Shown: positions 16,584 to 32,241 of the stretch, one piece after another
Position numbering within the stretch: the first letter of the stretch is position 1
Layout: every line of letters begins with the position of its first letter
From: Botryococcus braunii
Taxonomy: Eukaryota; Chlorophyta; Trebouxiophyceae
Length of the DNA stretch: 50,000 bases
NCBI GenBank assembly: GCA_002005505.1
Contig: KV908594.1
Location: 44,405 to 94,404, forward strand
Direction: 5' to 3'
The notes under the pieces: generated by a model
Databases searched by the model: none
What the model saw: the letters and a program-made list of their open reading frames with translations, nothing else
What the model was told of the DNA's origin: nothing
Program-made: the position numbers and the translations under genes

Positions 16584-16930
16584 ACGTGCAACGAGTGCAC
16601 TGAATGTTATAGAGCACACGTGCATGTGTACTCCCGCTGGGCATAACTATTCATTGTAAGGCTGTCGTGTTAGGAAAGCATAGCTTTTTAGTTTGGAGAA
16701 CACCGCCATGCAAGGCCATATGGAGCTGCTACGGGTTCGGATCCCGAGGTCTGAAGCAGGATTGCTGTTAACACCTGTACTATAATAGCTACTCAATAAC
16801 ATTATATATATGACACATATGGTATTGTCTTGCAGGAGGGTATGGATATTTTGAATATGCATGTGGACGTTCAACTGGAATGTCCAGATACCCCATGTAA
16901 TGACATGCATACACACAAGTGTTCACACTC

Positions 16931-16945
16931 GCGCGCGCGCGCACG

Positions 16946-17036
<91 letters not shown>

Positions 17037-17050
17037 ACACACACACACAC
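16931..17050. repeat. (CG)n(CA)n microsatellite
   Basis: A GCGCGC block leads into about 50 CA units with one CATA interruption. It is intergenic. Confidence 0.95.
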
Positions 17051-17224
17051 GTGCTCTCGCTTCCCTCTCACACTCATTCCCACTCCCACTCACCCACGTG
17101 AGTGATCATGAGTGTGTGCACCTTCTCCCTCTCATTCCTACTTGGGAGTTCACTCGCTCACTCATGTGCGCTCGCCCGCTACACTTTTAAATTGTGGAGC
17201 GTGTGTGCGCCGAGATATGTGTAA

Positions 17225-17371
17225 CTACCGTACTGTCGCAAAATATTGACCCAGGAATGGGGGGTCAACATGAAAAATGCTCCGAAATTCCCGCAGGGAA
17301 GGGGAAAACAACGGGAATTTATGGGGGGTCAAAATAAAGATATGGGTCAATATTTTGCGACGGTACGGTAG
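17225..17371. mobile_element. MITE-like element with 29-bp terminal inverted repeats
   Basis: The 147-bp segment begins CTACCGTACTGTCGC and ends GCGACGGTACGGTAG. The 29-bp ends are inverted copies with one mismatch, and the interior has further inverted GGGGGGTCA blocks. It has no coding capacity. No clear target duplication flanks it (TAA on the left, ATG on the right), so the superfamily is not assigned. Confidence 0.6.
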
Positions 17372-18194
17372 ATGTTCCCATATGCACATATGCGCAGTTG
17401 TGTGTGTGGGCAAGCACACGGTGGCGCCCTCGAGGCGCTCCCCTACGTACGTATACCAATAATTACTCCTTATAAGGGCCCCCATATGGCCACAAGGTCT
17501 GTCGAATATGCATGGGGCCACAAAGTCTGTCGAATATGCGCTGAACCTGTTCATAACGAATAATGTTCAGGGCAAGTGATCACTTTCCCTGAACATTATT
17601 TTTGTTGATCACCTCATGAGGGGGCTGGTCTCAAACTTGCAAAACAGACGTCATTGAAGACTGGCATCATTTGGCGCCCTTGTAGCAATCATCACACTAG
17701 TCACATGTATGATCATATGATCTTGGGTATCTTGCCTATCGCAGGCATGCCGTATGTGGACGCACCACTCTAATTGAAGCAGCGCTAGCAGGTTCAGGGA
17801 TGCGAAGCTGTTGTATCGCGACAAGCGAACTTGGCCAAGTCATCATGTCTATATCGTAGCACACGCACACGTTGACAGCTTATTATAATAGAATTATAAC
17901 TTGTAAAGACATGATGACATGCATGTTCAGAAACGACCAGCTCTAGGGCGCCTTAGAGCCGGCTCCAGATCTCATGAGCTCTTTGACCAGCTCTAGGGCT
18001 CTTAAGGCACTCCTTCAATTCGGCTGACCTCAAGGAATAGCTCAAAGCATTATTGCTTTGGTCTACATTGTTGTCTACTACTATCGATCGACCTTATTGC
18101 AACGGGTCTGTGAGACAGACAGCTGTCTCACTGCAGTCCGACAACCTTCTACCAATTGGTAGGATTTAGGGTTCTCGCTGACCATGGTCAATGA
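17372..18194. other. Spacer before the retrotransposon
   Basis: No gene is seen. A perfect stem of AATAATGTTCAGGG with its complement around a 14-nt loop lies at 17559-17600. Short duplications occur at 17488-17540 (GTCTGTCGAATATGC twice) and 17937-18001 (GACCAGCTCTAGGGC twice). Confidence 0.5.
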
Positions 18195-18199
18195 CCATT
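18195..18199. repeat. Target-site duplication CCATT, left copy
   Basis: CCATT directly abuts the 5' LTR and recurs at 25436-25440 directly after the 3' LTR. Five bases is the usual length for Ty1/copia. Confidence 0.9.
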
Positions 18200-18432
18200 T
18201 GTTGAATGAATTGGTCAATACTGTACTTAGTGACATCCCCTGTCACATGCCATCAACAGCAGTGTAAACTATAGCCGTTATAGCCCTTTATGAACGGTAT
18301 AGATCATACTCGTACCTCAATGACATAACACGTGACTTGTACGATATGCGTTCTCAATAGACATTACGTATGGTAGTACTTTAGGATCCCTGCAGTCCGA
18401 GCCATCCCTGGGCAGCCCAGGAACGGCTCGGT

Positions 18433-18573
18433 ACTTGTCCGAAGCATGTTGGTATCCTTGACCAACCTCTACTGTTGGAGAGTGCTGTGTGCTGTTCCTG
18501 GAAACGTTGTAGCGTGGACGGTTTTTCCCACAGGCTACGAAGTGACGCTGCCGTCGTGCCATCACTGCAGGTG
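18433..18573 (+). repeat. 141-bp direct repeat inside 5' LTR, copy 1
   Basis: The block from ACTTGTCCGAAGC to ACTGCAGGTG is repeated at 18915-19055 within the same LTR, with no difference seen, separated by 341 bp. Confidence 0.93.
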
Positions 18574-18914
18574 TGTTTAGGATTCTCAAAGCCGTTCCAG
18601 ATATGATTGTGCTCAAACATTCAGACCAGTTAGATATTACTGCTGTGTGCATTGATGAGAGTGCATGACGAGAGCGCACTGAATGTTTGACCTCATTGAG
18701 ACTTATGTTGACGTCCACCGTTGTGGCGGTAAGATAGTTTCACTGTACAAACATCACAAAGAGACCTTGCTGAGTTACTGATGAACTATTATTGTATTCT
18801 AGTGACGTAAAGTAGACATCGCAAGGCCTCTTTGGTGCTGAACTCTGCTATCAGGCAAGGCGTAGTGTTACGTGGTCTTTAGCAAGAGTGAGAGCAGTTA
18901 AGATCATTTGTAAG

Positions 18915-19055
18915 ACTTGTCCGAAGCATGTTGGTATCCTTGACCAACCTCTACTGTTGGAGAGTGCTGTGTGCTGTTCCTGGAAACGTTGTAGCGTGGA
19001 CGGTTTTTCCCACAGGCTACGAAGTGACGCTGCCGTCGTGCCATCACTGCAGGTG
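18915..19055 (+). repeat. 141-bp direct repeat inside 5' LTR, copy 2
   Basis: Second copy of the 18433-18573 block, ending 23 bp before the LTR end. The same pair occurs in the 3' LTR at 24790-24930 and 25272-25412. Confidence 0.93.
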
Positions 19056-19078
19056 ACGCCGCAAGCAGAAATGCTTGA

Positions 19079-19092
19079 GGTTATGGGCCCAC
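19079..19092 (+). promoter_or_regulatory. Primer-binding site for a half initiator tRNA-Met
   Basis: GGTTATGGGCCCAC directly follows the LTR. It is the reverse complement of the anticodon arm of initiator tRNA-Met (GTGGGCCCATAACC), not of a tRNA 3' end. Drosophila copia is known to be primed this way, by a tRNA fragment cut in the anticodon loop. Confidence 0.8.
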
Positions 19093-19386
19093 GCTTTCCA
19101 AGCTGAGCTTGCAGTGACGCACGACAGATTTCCAGGGAGAAAAGGGGTTTCGGACCCCGCTTCGAGACTGCGAGCTTCACTGACGAGTGAGGTCTGGCCG
19201 TTCAAACATATCGAGCTAGTCACGTAAAATTATTCCTTCTGTAGTGCTGGAAGGAATTGTTGTACAGTAGCAACTGGGCTGGGAAAGCAGAAGTACTTCT
19301 GGGACTGATCAACTCAGTGTCAGAGCTAGGAAGAAGTGCTTCCAGGGGAAGTCATTTAAGGCTTGGAGTGAAGAACTGGCTTGATC

Positions 19387-22300
19387 ATGAAAACTAGAAG
19401 CAGACAAGTGATCATGAAAACGAGAAGTAAGCGCACTGCAACGGAGTCTGGATCAGCTGGGTCTGGCTCCTCCATCAGTGCATCACCCAGCCAGCCAGCA
19501 AACTCCACTGCGCAGAGTGGAGAGATGTGCATCGCAATGACGAAAACCGGTGGCGTCGTCACCACGAATGTCAAATGTCCAGTGACTCTGGACAGAGAGG
19601 GAGTGGAATTTCCACTCTGGGATCTGGCATATGTGGCAGCCTGTGGCCTCAAAAGGTGCAAGGCAGCCATTGAAGCTCCAATGCCAGACACAGAGGAGAA
19701 TGCAGCAGCGCTCCTAATGCTGATTGAGAGCGTCCCCAAGGCGTGGGGTGCCAAGCTGGCTGCAATGCAAGTGGCAGCCAATGCCTACCAGTGGGTTCGA
19801 GAGCGTTTTACTGGAGGGGCAGACCAGGAGGTAACAGCACGCTGGCTGGAGCTCCTACACACCAGCATGGGAGAGACAGAAACGTTGGAGGACTACTACA
19901 ACAGGAAGGTGGCACTCTTCCATGCACTCAAGCGAAATGGGCACTCCATCATGGAGAGAGAAGCCAAGCTGGCAATCATCAAGGGCCTGCCAGAGGAAGC
20001 GAAGGAGACTGGGATGTTCTCCTCATCTGCTGGGAAGGATCTGGAGGGACTGTGGGAGATCATCTCCACCACAGCCAAGGGACTGGGCTTCAACGACCAG
20101 GTCCCCAGAGTCACCCCTGTGGCCAGGGCAGCCATCACACCAGCCTACTCCACCACACCAGGGACTGCAAGCCCACAGGAGACCCAAGCTGGAGGCCAGG
20201 GGGGCCAAGCTTCATCGACCAAGGTGGAGGGACGGGACCGGCGTGACAACAGGCGCTGCCGCTACTGCAACAAGCTAGGCCATTTTGAGAGGAACTGCCT
20301 CAAGAAGGAGGCGGACGAGAAGATGCAACAGAACCTGCAGCAAGTCATGGCTGCAATGGCCAATCTGCTTCCGCAATTCCAAAATCAAGCGTCGGCTGCC
20401 GTGGCTCGACCTCCGGAGGGCAGCGGGAACGGCAACAACTTTTTCCCCGGGGGATATCCACCACCCTCTGGTATGTCTGCCATGATTTCTCTGAATGTCT
20501 TAACACCAACACGCGTCATGCCAGAAGCGAGAAGTTTTCTGGTGGACAGTGGAGCCACCATCCACCTAGTCAATGATCTGTCCCTGCTACATTCCCCCAC
20601 CCTGCACAGAAATCCCATTCCTTTGCATATGGCTACGTCAGATGCCACGGGACAGATAATTGCAACTGGTTCCCTGTGCTTGAGCAGTGCAGAACAGCAA
20701 CCCCTGTGGCTTCACAATGTGCATTGTGTTCCTTCAGCTACAGCTAATCTGATTTCAGTGACAGCTGCTATACGTGATGGGGCTAGTTTTGTGACAGACA
20801 GTGTGGGAAGTTACACTGGTATGCGTGGCGCTCAAAACTGGTCTTGTTCAGTTGCACAGAGAAATGGCCTGTATTTCTTGCAGAAGGTCAGTCCAGTCAG
20901 AAACCCTGCCTCTGTGTTTGTTAACACAGCCAGAGCACCAGTCGCTCATGATTGCAGATTGAGAGCACTGTGGCACAGTAGACTGGGGCACCCAGGGGAG
21001 GTTAATATGAGGCGACTGCAGTCTGAAGATTTGGTCCTGGGCATCCCTGTATCTCTCTCCCCTTGCGCAAACTGTCACTCTTCGTGTGAAGCGTGCATTC
21101 AAGGAAAGCACAGTCGTCCCCCTTTTGGAACCAGTTCCAGAGCAGCCACTGAGCCCCTTGAGAGAATTCATTTGGACACAGTTGGCCCCATCTCCCCTAC
21201 AGCTATTACTGGGGAGCGCTTCTTTGTCACGATTGTGGATGAGGCTACGCACTACGTCATAGCCCTGGCAGTAAAAACCAAGGATGCAATCAGCAGTGCA
21301 GTCAGAGACCTCCTGATTTTTTGGCAGAGGCAGTTGAACCGCTCTGTTAAGTGCATTCGTACTGACAGGGGGACAGAATTCCTCAACAGTACATTGAAGG
21401 GTTTCTGTACGCAGGAGGGAATTAAATTTGAGACCTCTGCAGCATACACGCCTCAGCAAAATGGCGTTGCTGAACGGATGAACCGAACAATCAAGGAGAA
21501 GGCCAGAACACTCATGTTGCATGCAGCTGCCAAACAGTCACTCTGGAAGGAAGCAGTGGAGACAGCCTGCATCCTGTACAATATGGGACCTGTGACTGGA
21601 CGTGACAAGACGCCTTATGAAGCCTTCCATGGGGTAAAGCCCGATGTATCCCTGCTCAGGACTTTTGGCTGTCTAGCACATGTGCACATACCTGATCACC
21701 AAAGGGGAGTGTTTGAGTCTAAGACCTCCCCTGGTCTCTTCACAGGGTATTCCAGTGTGTCAAAGGCATATAGAATTTATATGGGAAACGGGATTTGGAA
21801 AGAAAGCAGAGATGTTACCTTTCTGGAGCACTTAAGGGGCGCAGACAGAGTGGGGCTTAGCACCATGTCTCCTGTGAGTCCAAATGCAGTCCAGCAGCCC
21901 TTTGCCTTGCCTTTTGTACAACAGGAGGGCCAGCAGTCCTTGGGTCAGTTGTCTTTTTGGGACTCAGATGATCCTGAGCCTCTCTGCAACCGAGAGGTCA
22001 ACGTGCAGCAGTCCGGACCTGACTCCCCCTGTGCAACCACCCCCTGTGCAACTACCCCATGTGCAATCAACCCCTGTGAGAATTCTGAGACTACAAGTGT
22101 CAACGTGGACGGGGAGCCCACTTCCTCGGAGCTGAGCCATACGCAGTCCGGCCACAGCTGGTCCGTACTCGGACACATGGAGAACCTGGCGCGAGGAGGC
22201 GAGGAGACCAAGTCACACATGCAACGTTTGAATAATGTGCAAGAATGTGTTCGAATGGAAGTTGGGGCCATGGGTGTCCGAGGGCAAGACGGGCTGACCC

Positions 22301-24531
22301 GGCAGCAACGGTATGATCAGAGAGTAGCAGCACGTGAGACTGCAGCTGAGGTCACTGTGGAACATGATGGAGATGTGAGTGATGGAGAGAATAGGAGAAT
22401 GTCAGAGGCCATTTGCCCAGGGGAAGCAACGGAAGCTCAGCCTAATGGACAGGACTTGGCCAGGCTGGAGGGCATGTCTGATCATGTAAGCGCTGAGAGT
22501 GAGGCAAGAGAGGTCAGTTTGGAGATTTCCAATCAGACACTTGATGGACAAAGGGAGTCTTCAGATGGCCAGGCTCTGCGTGCTTGTGAGGGACACACTG
22601 GGGAGTCACAGGTGTGTTGTGAGAGTACAAGCGTGGATGAGAGAGACACCACTGCAGGGTGTCGCACAGTGCCAGATTATGCTGCGCCTTTGAGTGATGA
22701 GTGCGTTTGGGACATGACGAGTGATGTAAGACCCAGATTGAGTGGAGCAGCATGTGAATCCTCCAAGGAGAGAAAGCTGCAGACACCTCCAGAGTGGGAG
22801 AGAGTCAGAGAGGTGTGTAACGCAGTAACCTCGAGCGAAAGAGTAGTGGAAGCACGTGCGTGTGAGCCTAGAGAGGATAGCCATGTTGTGCATGATCACA
22901 ATCTGAATCCTGTAAAGGGTAAGATACCTGGGGTGAGGTGGTCCAAGGTGCCAATCCCTGGAAACCTCAGGGAGGCGCAAAGATCCCCTCAGTGGGAATT
23001 CTGGCGCCAGGCAATGCAAGAGGAGCAAGATTCTCTTGATGCGCACGAGGTGATGGAGTACGTTGAGAGACCCAGGGGACACAAGGTGATCCCTGTGCAT
23101 TGGATCTTCTCTGTGAAGACTGATGCACATGGGAACGTGTTGAGATTTAAGGCTCGGCTTGTAGCCCAGGGCTGTAGACAGATTCCTGGAGTTGATGTAG
23201 ATGAGGTCTTTGCACCTACCAGTAGCTATGGGTCCAGGAGGACTTTGCTAGCAACTGCTGCAGCAAAGAACATGGAAATTCACCAGGTGGATATAAAGAC
23301 CGCCTTTTTGAATGGTGAATTAGAGGAGGAGGTGTATGTGACACAGCCTCCTGGATTTGATAATGGCAACCCCAACATTGTGTGCAGACTGCGTAAGGCC
23401 CTTTATGGCCTGAAGCAGGCTCCCAGGGCTTGGCACAAGACCCTGAATGAGAAGCTGCTGAGTATGGGATATGAAGTGTGTAAGAGCGATGCGGGAGTTT
23501 ACATAAAGAGACACGAGGATGGGGAGCTGTCATACATGCTTGTGTATGTTGATGATCTTTTGATTGTGGCAATGGGTGCGGAAGAGATAGAATGGGTGAA
23601 AAAGGAGCTGTTGGCAAGCTTCAAGATTCATGACCTTGGTGAAGTCAAGGACTTCTTGGGCTGCCAGATCCTGAGAGATAGAGAGAATCGGTGCTTATCA
23701 CTGAGCTGCGTGCCTAAGATTGATGCACTGTGTGAGAAGTTTGGGGTGAGTGCTGAGTCACGTACAGTCGATACTCCCATGAGTAAAGACTTTGTGATGT
23801 CTGGGATGCCGCAGGTTACAGTGGGTGAGACCAGCTTTGGGTCTGGGACTCCACTGCCTCCCGGGCATAGATATTGTGAGCTTGTTGGGTCTCTGTTGTA
23901 TATTGCTAATACAACTCGACCTGATATAGCTCAGGCTGTGGGTGTTCTGTCCCGTTACCGGAACGCTCCCACCACTGCCCACATGAATGAGGGCTTGAGG
24001 GTATTGAGGTATCTTCAGTCTACTCGAGAGTGTGTCTTAGTGCTGGGAGGGAAAGGGCCTGTGTTAGAAGGTCATGTTGATGCAGATTATGCTGGCGATA
24101 TTGACAGCAGGCATTCTACCTCGGGATATGTGCTATCAGTGTTTGGCAGTGCTGTGGTCTGGGGTAGTAAGAAGCAACACTCAGTTGCTACCTCCACTGT
24201 GGAGGCAGAATTCATGGCAACCAGTCTGGCTATTAAGGAGCTTAACTGGCTGCGTGGGTTCATGGAGGAAATCGGAACTCCTCCTTGGTCAGTGAAGCTA
24301 TACTGTGACAATCAGGGGTGCATTGCTAACCTGAAAAACCCACTGTATAGCAAGTATACTAAGCACATTGCAGTGTGCTTCCACTTTGCACGTGAAGCTA
24401 TTGCAAAGGGGCAGGTTACACTCTGCTATGTGGAGTCTGCAAGGAACAAGGCAGACATGCTGACAAAGCCTCTCGCTCGCCCTGCCTTCCAGACGCACAG
24501 GCGAGGGTTTGGACTTGTGAAGATGACATAG
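19387..24531 (+). CDS. Ty1/copia Gag-Pol polyprotein, 1,714 residues
   Basis: One frame encodes capsid/nucleocapsid, protease, integrase, reverse transcriptase and RNase H, the proteins for particle assembly, reverse transcription and insertion. Visible in order: CCHC zinc knuckle CRYCNKLGHFERNC (from residue 291), protease FLVDSGA (Asp387), integrase HHCC region (LWHSRLGHPG, His530, to CANCHSSCEACIQGKH), integrase acidic triad Asp597, Asp660, Glu696 with the standard 35-residue D-E spacing, an acidic variable linker (about 850-1180), reverse transcriptase with Asp1302 and YVDD at 1387-1390, and RNase H with Asp1565, Glu1606 and Asp1641, ending in TAG... precisely an ATGACATAG end. The ATG at 19387 is chosen; the TTG two codons earlier is in frame but not a normal start. 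No stop or frameshift is present. Gag and Pol share a frame, so any Gag excess must arise otherwise than by frameshifting. Confidence 0.97.
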   Translation: MKTRSRQVIMKTRSKRTATESGSAGSGSSISASPSQPANSTAQSGEMCIAMTKTGGVVTTNVKCPVTLDREGVEFPLWDLAYVAACGLKRCKAAIEAPMPDTEENAAALLMLIESVPKAWGAKLAAMQVAANAYQWVRERFTGGADQEVTARWLELLHTSMGETETLEDYYNRKVALFHALKRNGHSIMEREAKLAIIKGLPEEAKETGMFSSSAGKDLEGLWEIISTTAKGLGFNDQVPRVTPVARAAITPAYSTTPGTASPQETQAGGQGGQASSTKVEGRDRRDNRRCRYCNKLGHFERNCLKKEADEKMQQNLQQVMAAMANLLPQFQNQASAAVARPPEGSGNGNNFFPGGYPPPSGMSAMISLNVLTPTRVMPEARSFLVDSGATIHLVNDLSLLHSPTLHRNPIPLHMATSDATGQIIATGSLCLSSAEQQPLWLHNVHCVPSATANLISVTAAIRDGASFVTDSVGSYTGMRGAQNWSCSVAQRNGLYFLQKVSPVRNPASVFVNTARAPVAHDCRLRALWHSRLGHPGEVNMRRLQSEDLVLGIPVSLSPCANCHSSCEACIQGKHSRPPFGTSSRAATEPLERIHLDTVGPISPTAITGERFFVTIVDEATHYVIALAVKTKDAISSAVRDLLIFWQRQLNRSVKCIRTDRGTEFLNSTLKGFCTQEGIKFETSAAYTPQQNGVAERMNRTIKEKARTLMLHAAAKQSLWKEAVETACILYNMGPVTGRDKTPYEAFHGVKPDVSLLRTFGCLAHVHIPDHQRGVFESKTSPGLFTGYSSVSKAYRIYMGNGIWKESRDVTFLEHLRGADRVGLSTMSPVSPNAVQQPFALPFVQQEGQQSLGQLSFWDSDDPEPLCNREVNVQQSGPDSPCATTPCATTPCAINPCENSETTSVNVDGEPTSSELSHTQSGHSWSVLGHMENLARGGEETKSHMQRLNNVQECVRMEVGAMGVRGQDGLTRQQRYDQRVAARETAAEVTVEHDGDVSDGENRRMSEAICPGEATEAQPNGQDLARLEGMSDHVSAESEAREVSLEISNQTLDGQRESSDGQALRACEGHTGESQVCCESTSVDERDTTAGCRTVPDYAAPLSDECVWDMTSDVRPRLSGAACESSKERKLQTPPEWERVREVCNAVTSSERVVEARACEPREDSHVVHDHNLNPVKGKIPGVRWSKVPIPGNLREAQRSPQWEFWRQAMQEEQDSLDAHEVMEYVERPRGHKVIPVHWIFSVKTDAHGNVLRFKARLVAQGCRQIPGVDVDEVFAPTSSYGSRRTLLATAAAKNMEIHQVDIKTAFLNGELEEEVYVTQPPGFDNGNPNIVCRLRKALYGLKQAPRAWHKTLNEKLLSMGYEVCKSDAGVYIKRHEDGELSYMLVYVDDLLIVAMGAEEIEWVKKELLASFKIHDLGEVKDFLGCQILRDRENRCLSLSCVPKIDALCEKFGVSAESRTVDTPMSKDFVMSGMPQVTVGETSFGSGTPLPPGHRYCELVGSLLYIANTTRPDIAQAVGVLSRYRNAPTTAHMNEGLRVLRYLQSTRECVLVLGGKGPVLEGHVDADYAGDIDSRHSTSGYVLSVFGSAVVWGSKKQHSVATSTVEAEFMATSLAIKELNWLRGFMEEIGTPPWSVKLYCDNQGCIANLKNPLYSKYTKHIAVCFHFAREAIAKGQVTLCYVESARNKADMLTKPLARPAFQTHRRGFGLVKMT

Positions 24532-24547
24532 GTGACAGGGTGCTGTC

Positions 24548-24556
24548 AAGGGGAAG
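24548..24556 (+). promoter_or_regulatory. Polypurine tract
   Basis: AAGGGGAAG lies immediately before the TG that opens the 3' LTR, the expected site for plus-strand DNA priming. It fixes the LTR boundary. Confidence 0.88.
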
Positions 24557-25435
24557 TGTTGAATGAATTGGTCAATACTGTACTTAGTGACATCCCCTGT
24601 CACATGCCATCAACAGCAGTGTAAACTATAGCCGTTATAGCCCTTTATGAACGGTATAGATCATACTCGTACCTCAATGACATAACACGTGACTTGTACG
24701 ATATGCGTTCTCAATAGACATTACGTATGGTAGTACTTTAGGATCCCTGCAGTCCGAGCCATCCCTGGGCAGCCCAGGAACGGCTCGGTACTTGTCCGAA
24801 GCATGTTGGTATCCTTGACCAACCTCTACTGTTGGAGAGTGCTGTGTGCTGTTCCTGGAAACGTTGTAGCGTGGACGGTTTTTCCCACAGGCTACGAAGT
24901 GACGCTGCCGTCGTGCCATCACTGCAGGTGTGTTTAGGATTCTCAAAGCCGTTCCAGATATGATTGTGCTCAAACATTCAGACCAGTTAGATATTACTGC
25001 TGTGTGCATTGATGAGAGTGCATGACGAGAGCGCACTGAATGTTTGACCTCATTGAGACTTATGTTGACGTCCACCGTTGTGGCGGTAAGATAGTTTCAC
25101 TGTACAAACATCACAAAGAGACCTTGCTGAGTTACTGATGAACTATTATTGTATTCTAGTGACGTAAAGTAGACATCGCAAGGCCTCTTTGGTGCTGAAC
25201 TCTGCTATCAGGCAAGGCGTAGTGTTACGTGGTCTTTAGCAAGAGTGAGAGCAGTTAAGATCATTTGTAAGACTTGTCCGAAGCATGTTGGTATCCTTGA
25301 CCAACCTCTACTGTTGGAGAGTGCTGTGTGCTGTTCCTGGAAACGTTGTAGCGTGGACGGTTTTTCCCACAGGCTACGAAGTGACGCTGCCGTCGTGCCA
25401 TCACTGCAGGTGACGCCGCAAGCAGAAATGCTTGA
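24557..25435 (+). repeat. 3' LTR
   Basis: Matches 18200-19078 over 879 bp, including both 141-bp internal repeats (24790-24930 and 25272-25412). It is followed by the right CCATT duplication at 25436-25440. Confidence 0.95.
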
Positions 25436-25440
25436 CCATT

Positions 25441-25934
25441 GGTCATCCTTTGTACAACGCTATATATTTTCCCTTCTTTGAAGTCACCGTGGAAAAGGGG
25501 TTTTTGCTGTGGGCGCTCATCATCGAAGACGCCCCTGTGAATGTTCAGTGATAACACTGATCTGGCATCACTGATGGTTATGACTGATCTGGTGAGCTGG
25601 GCCCGCGGTGCTGTACGCGGCCGACTTCAAGCTGCCTGTCGACTCCATTTCAAATCCTGCCATGTCCTAAGTAAGACTGCCGTCCCGCAGCGCAACTCCC
25701 GAGGAACCGAGGGACACCCACTCCGGGATTCCCGCCTGTCAAATTCGATCTGTCTGCACGGATGCGCAAGACATTTTTTGCTGGTTTCTGAGGTGACTGG
25801 AGAATCTGCTCTATGTAAGGTATTTACCTGAGAGTTTACACCATCGTGGCGTCACCTTTTTTTACCCGGGCTGGTTGCCTCGGGAGCAACACCATCTCCA
25901 CGGTGCCGCTCTAGCAGCCTGATAGACGCTCACC
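25441..25934. promoter_or_regulatory. Spacer and likely promoter/5' UTR of the KH gene
   Basis: Only about 500 bp separate the retrotransposon from the KH-gene ATG, so the element now sits at or next to that gene's promoter. No core element was identified. The stretch is moderately GC-rich with no convincing coding frame. Confidence 0.4.

Positions 25935-32241
<6,307 letters not shown>

Larger units (their letters stand above)
18200..19078 (+). repeat. 5' LTR
   Basis: It starts TGTTGAATG and matches 24557-25435 base for base as far as read. The comparison with the 3' LTR ends at CTTGA, not the usual CA, where the primer site begins. Antisense frames inside it recur identically in both LTRs simply because the LTRs are identical. 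Confidence 0.95.
18200..25435 (+). mobile_element. Complete Ty1/copia (Pseudoviridae-type) LTR retrotransposon, 7,236 bp
   Basis: Order: 879-bp LTR, primer site, one Gag-Pol frame, polypurine tract, 879-bp LTR, with CCATT on both sides. Integrase before reverse transcriptase defines the copia superfamily. No envelope-like frame is present. No difference was seen between the LTRs when read side by side, and the coding frame is uninterrupted, so insertion should be recent and the copy may be autonomous. It lies between the unknown Ser-rich gene and the KH gene, in neither. Confidence 0.97.

Noticed and set aside
18317..18718. 133-codon antisense frame, identical at 24674-25075
   Set aside because: Identity only reflects the two LTRs; no start context or family support.
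19381..19386. TTG two codons before the ATG as the Gag-Pol start
   Set aside because: The ATG at 19387 is a normal start and no evidence supports non-AUG initiation.
20848..21522. 224-codon minus-strand frame
   Set aside because: Antisense shadow of the copia integrase region.
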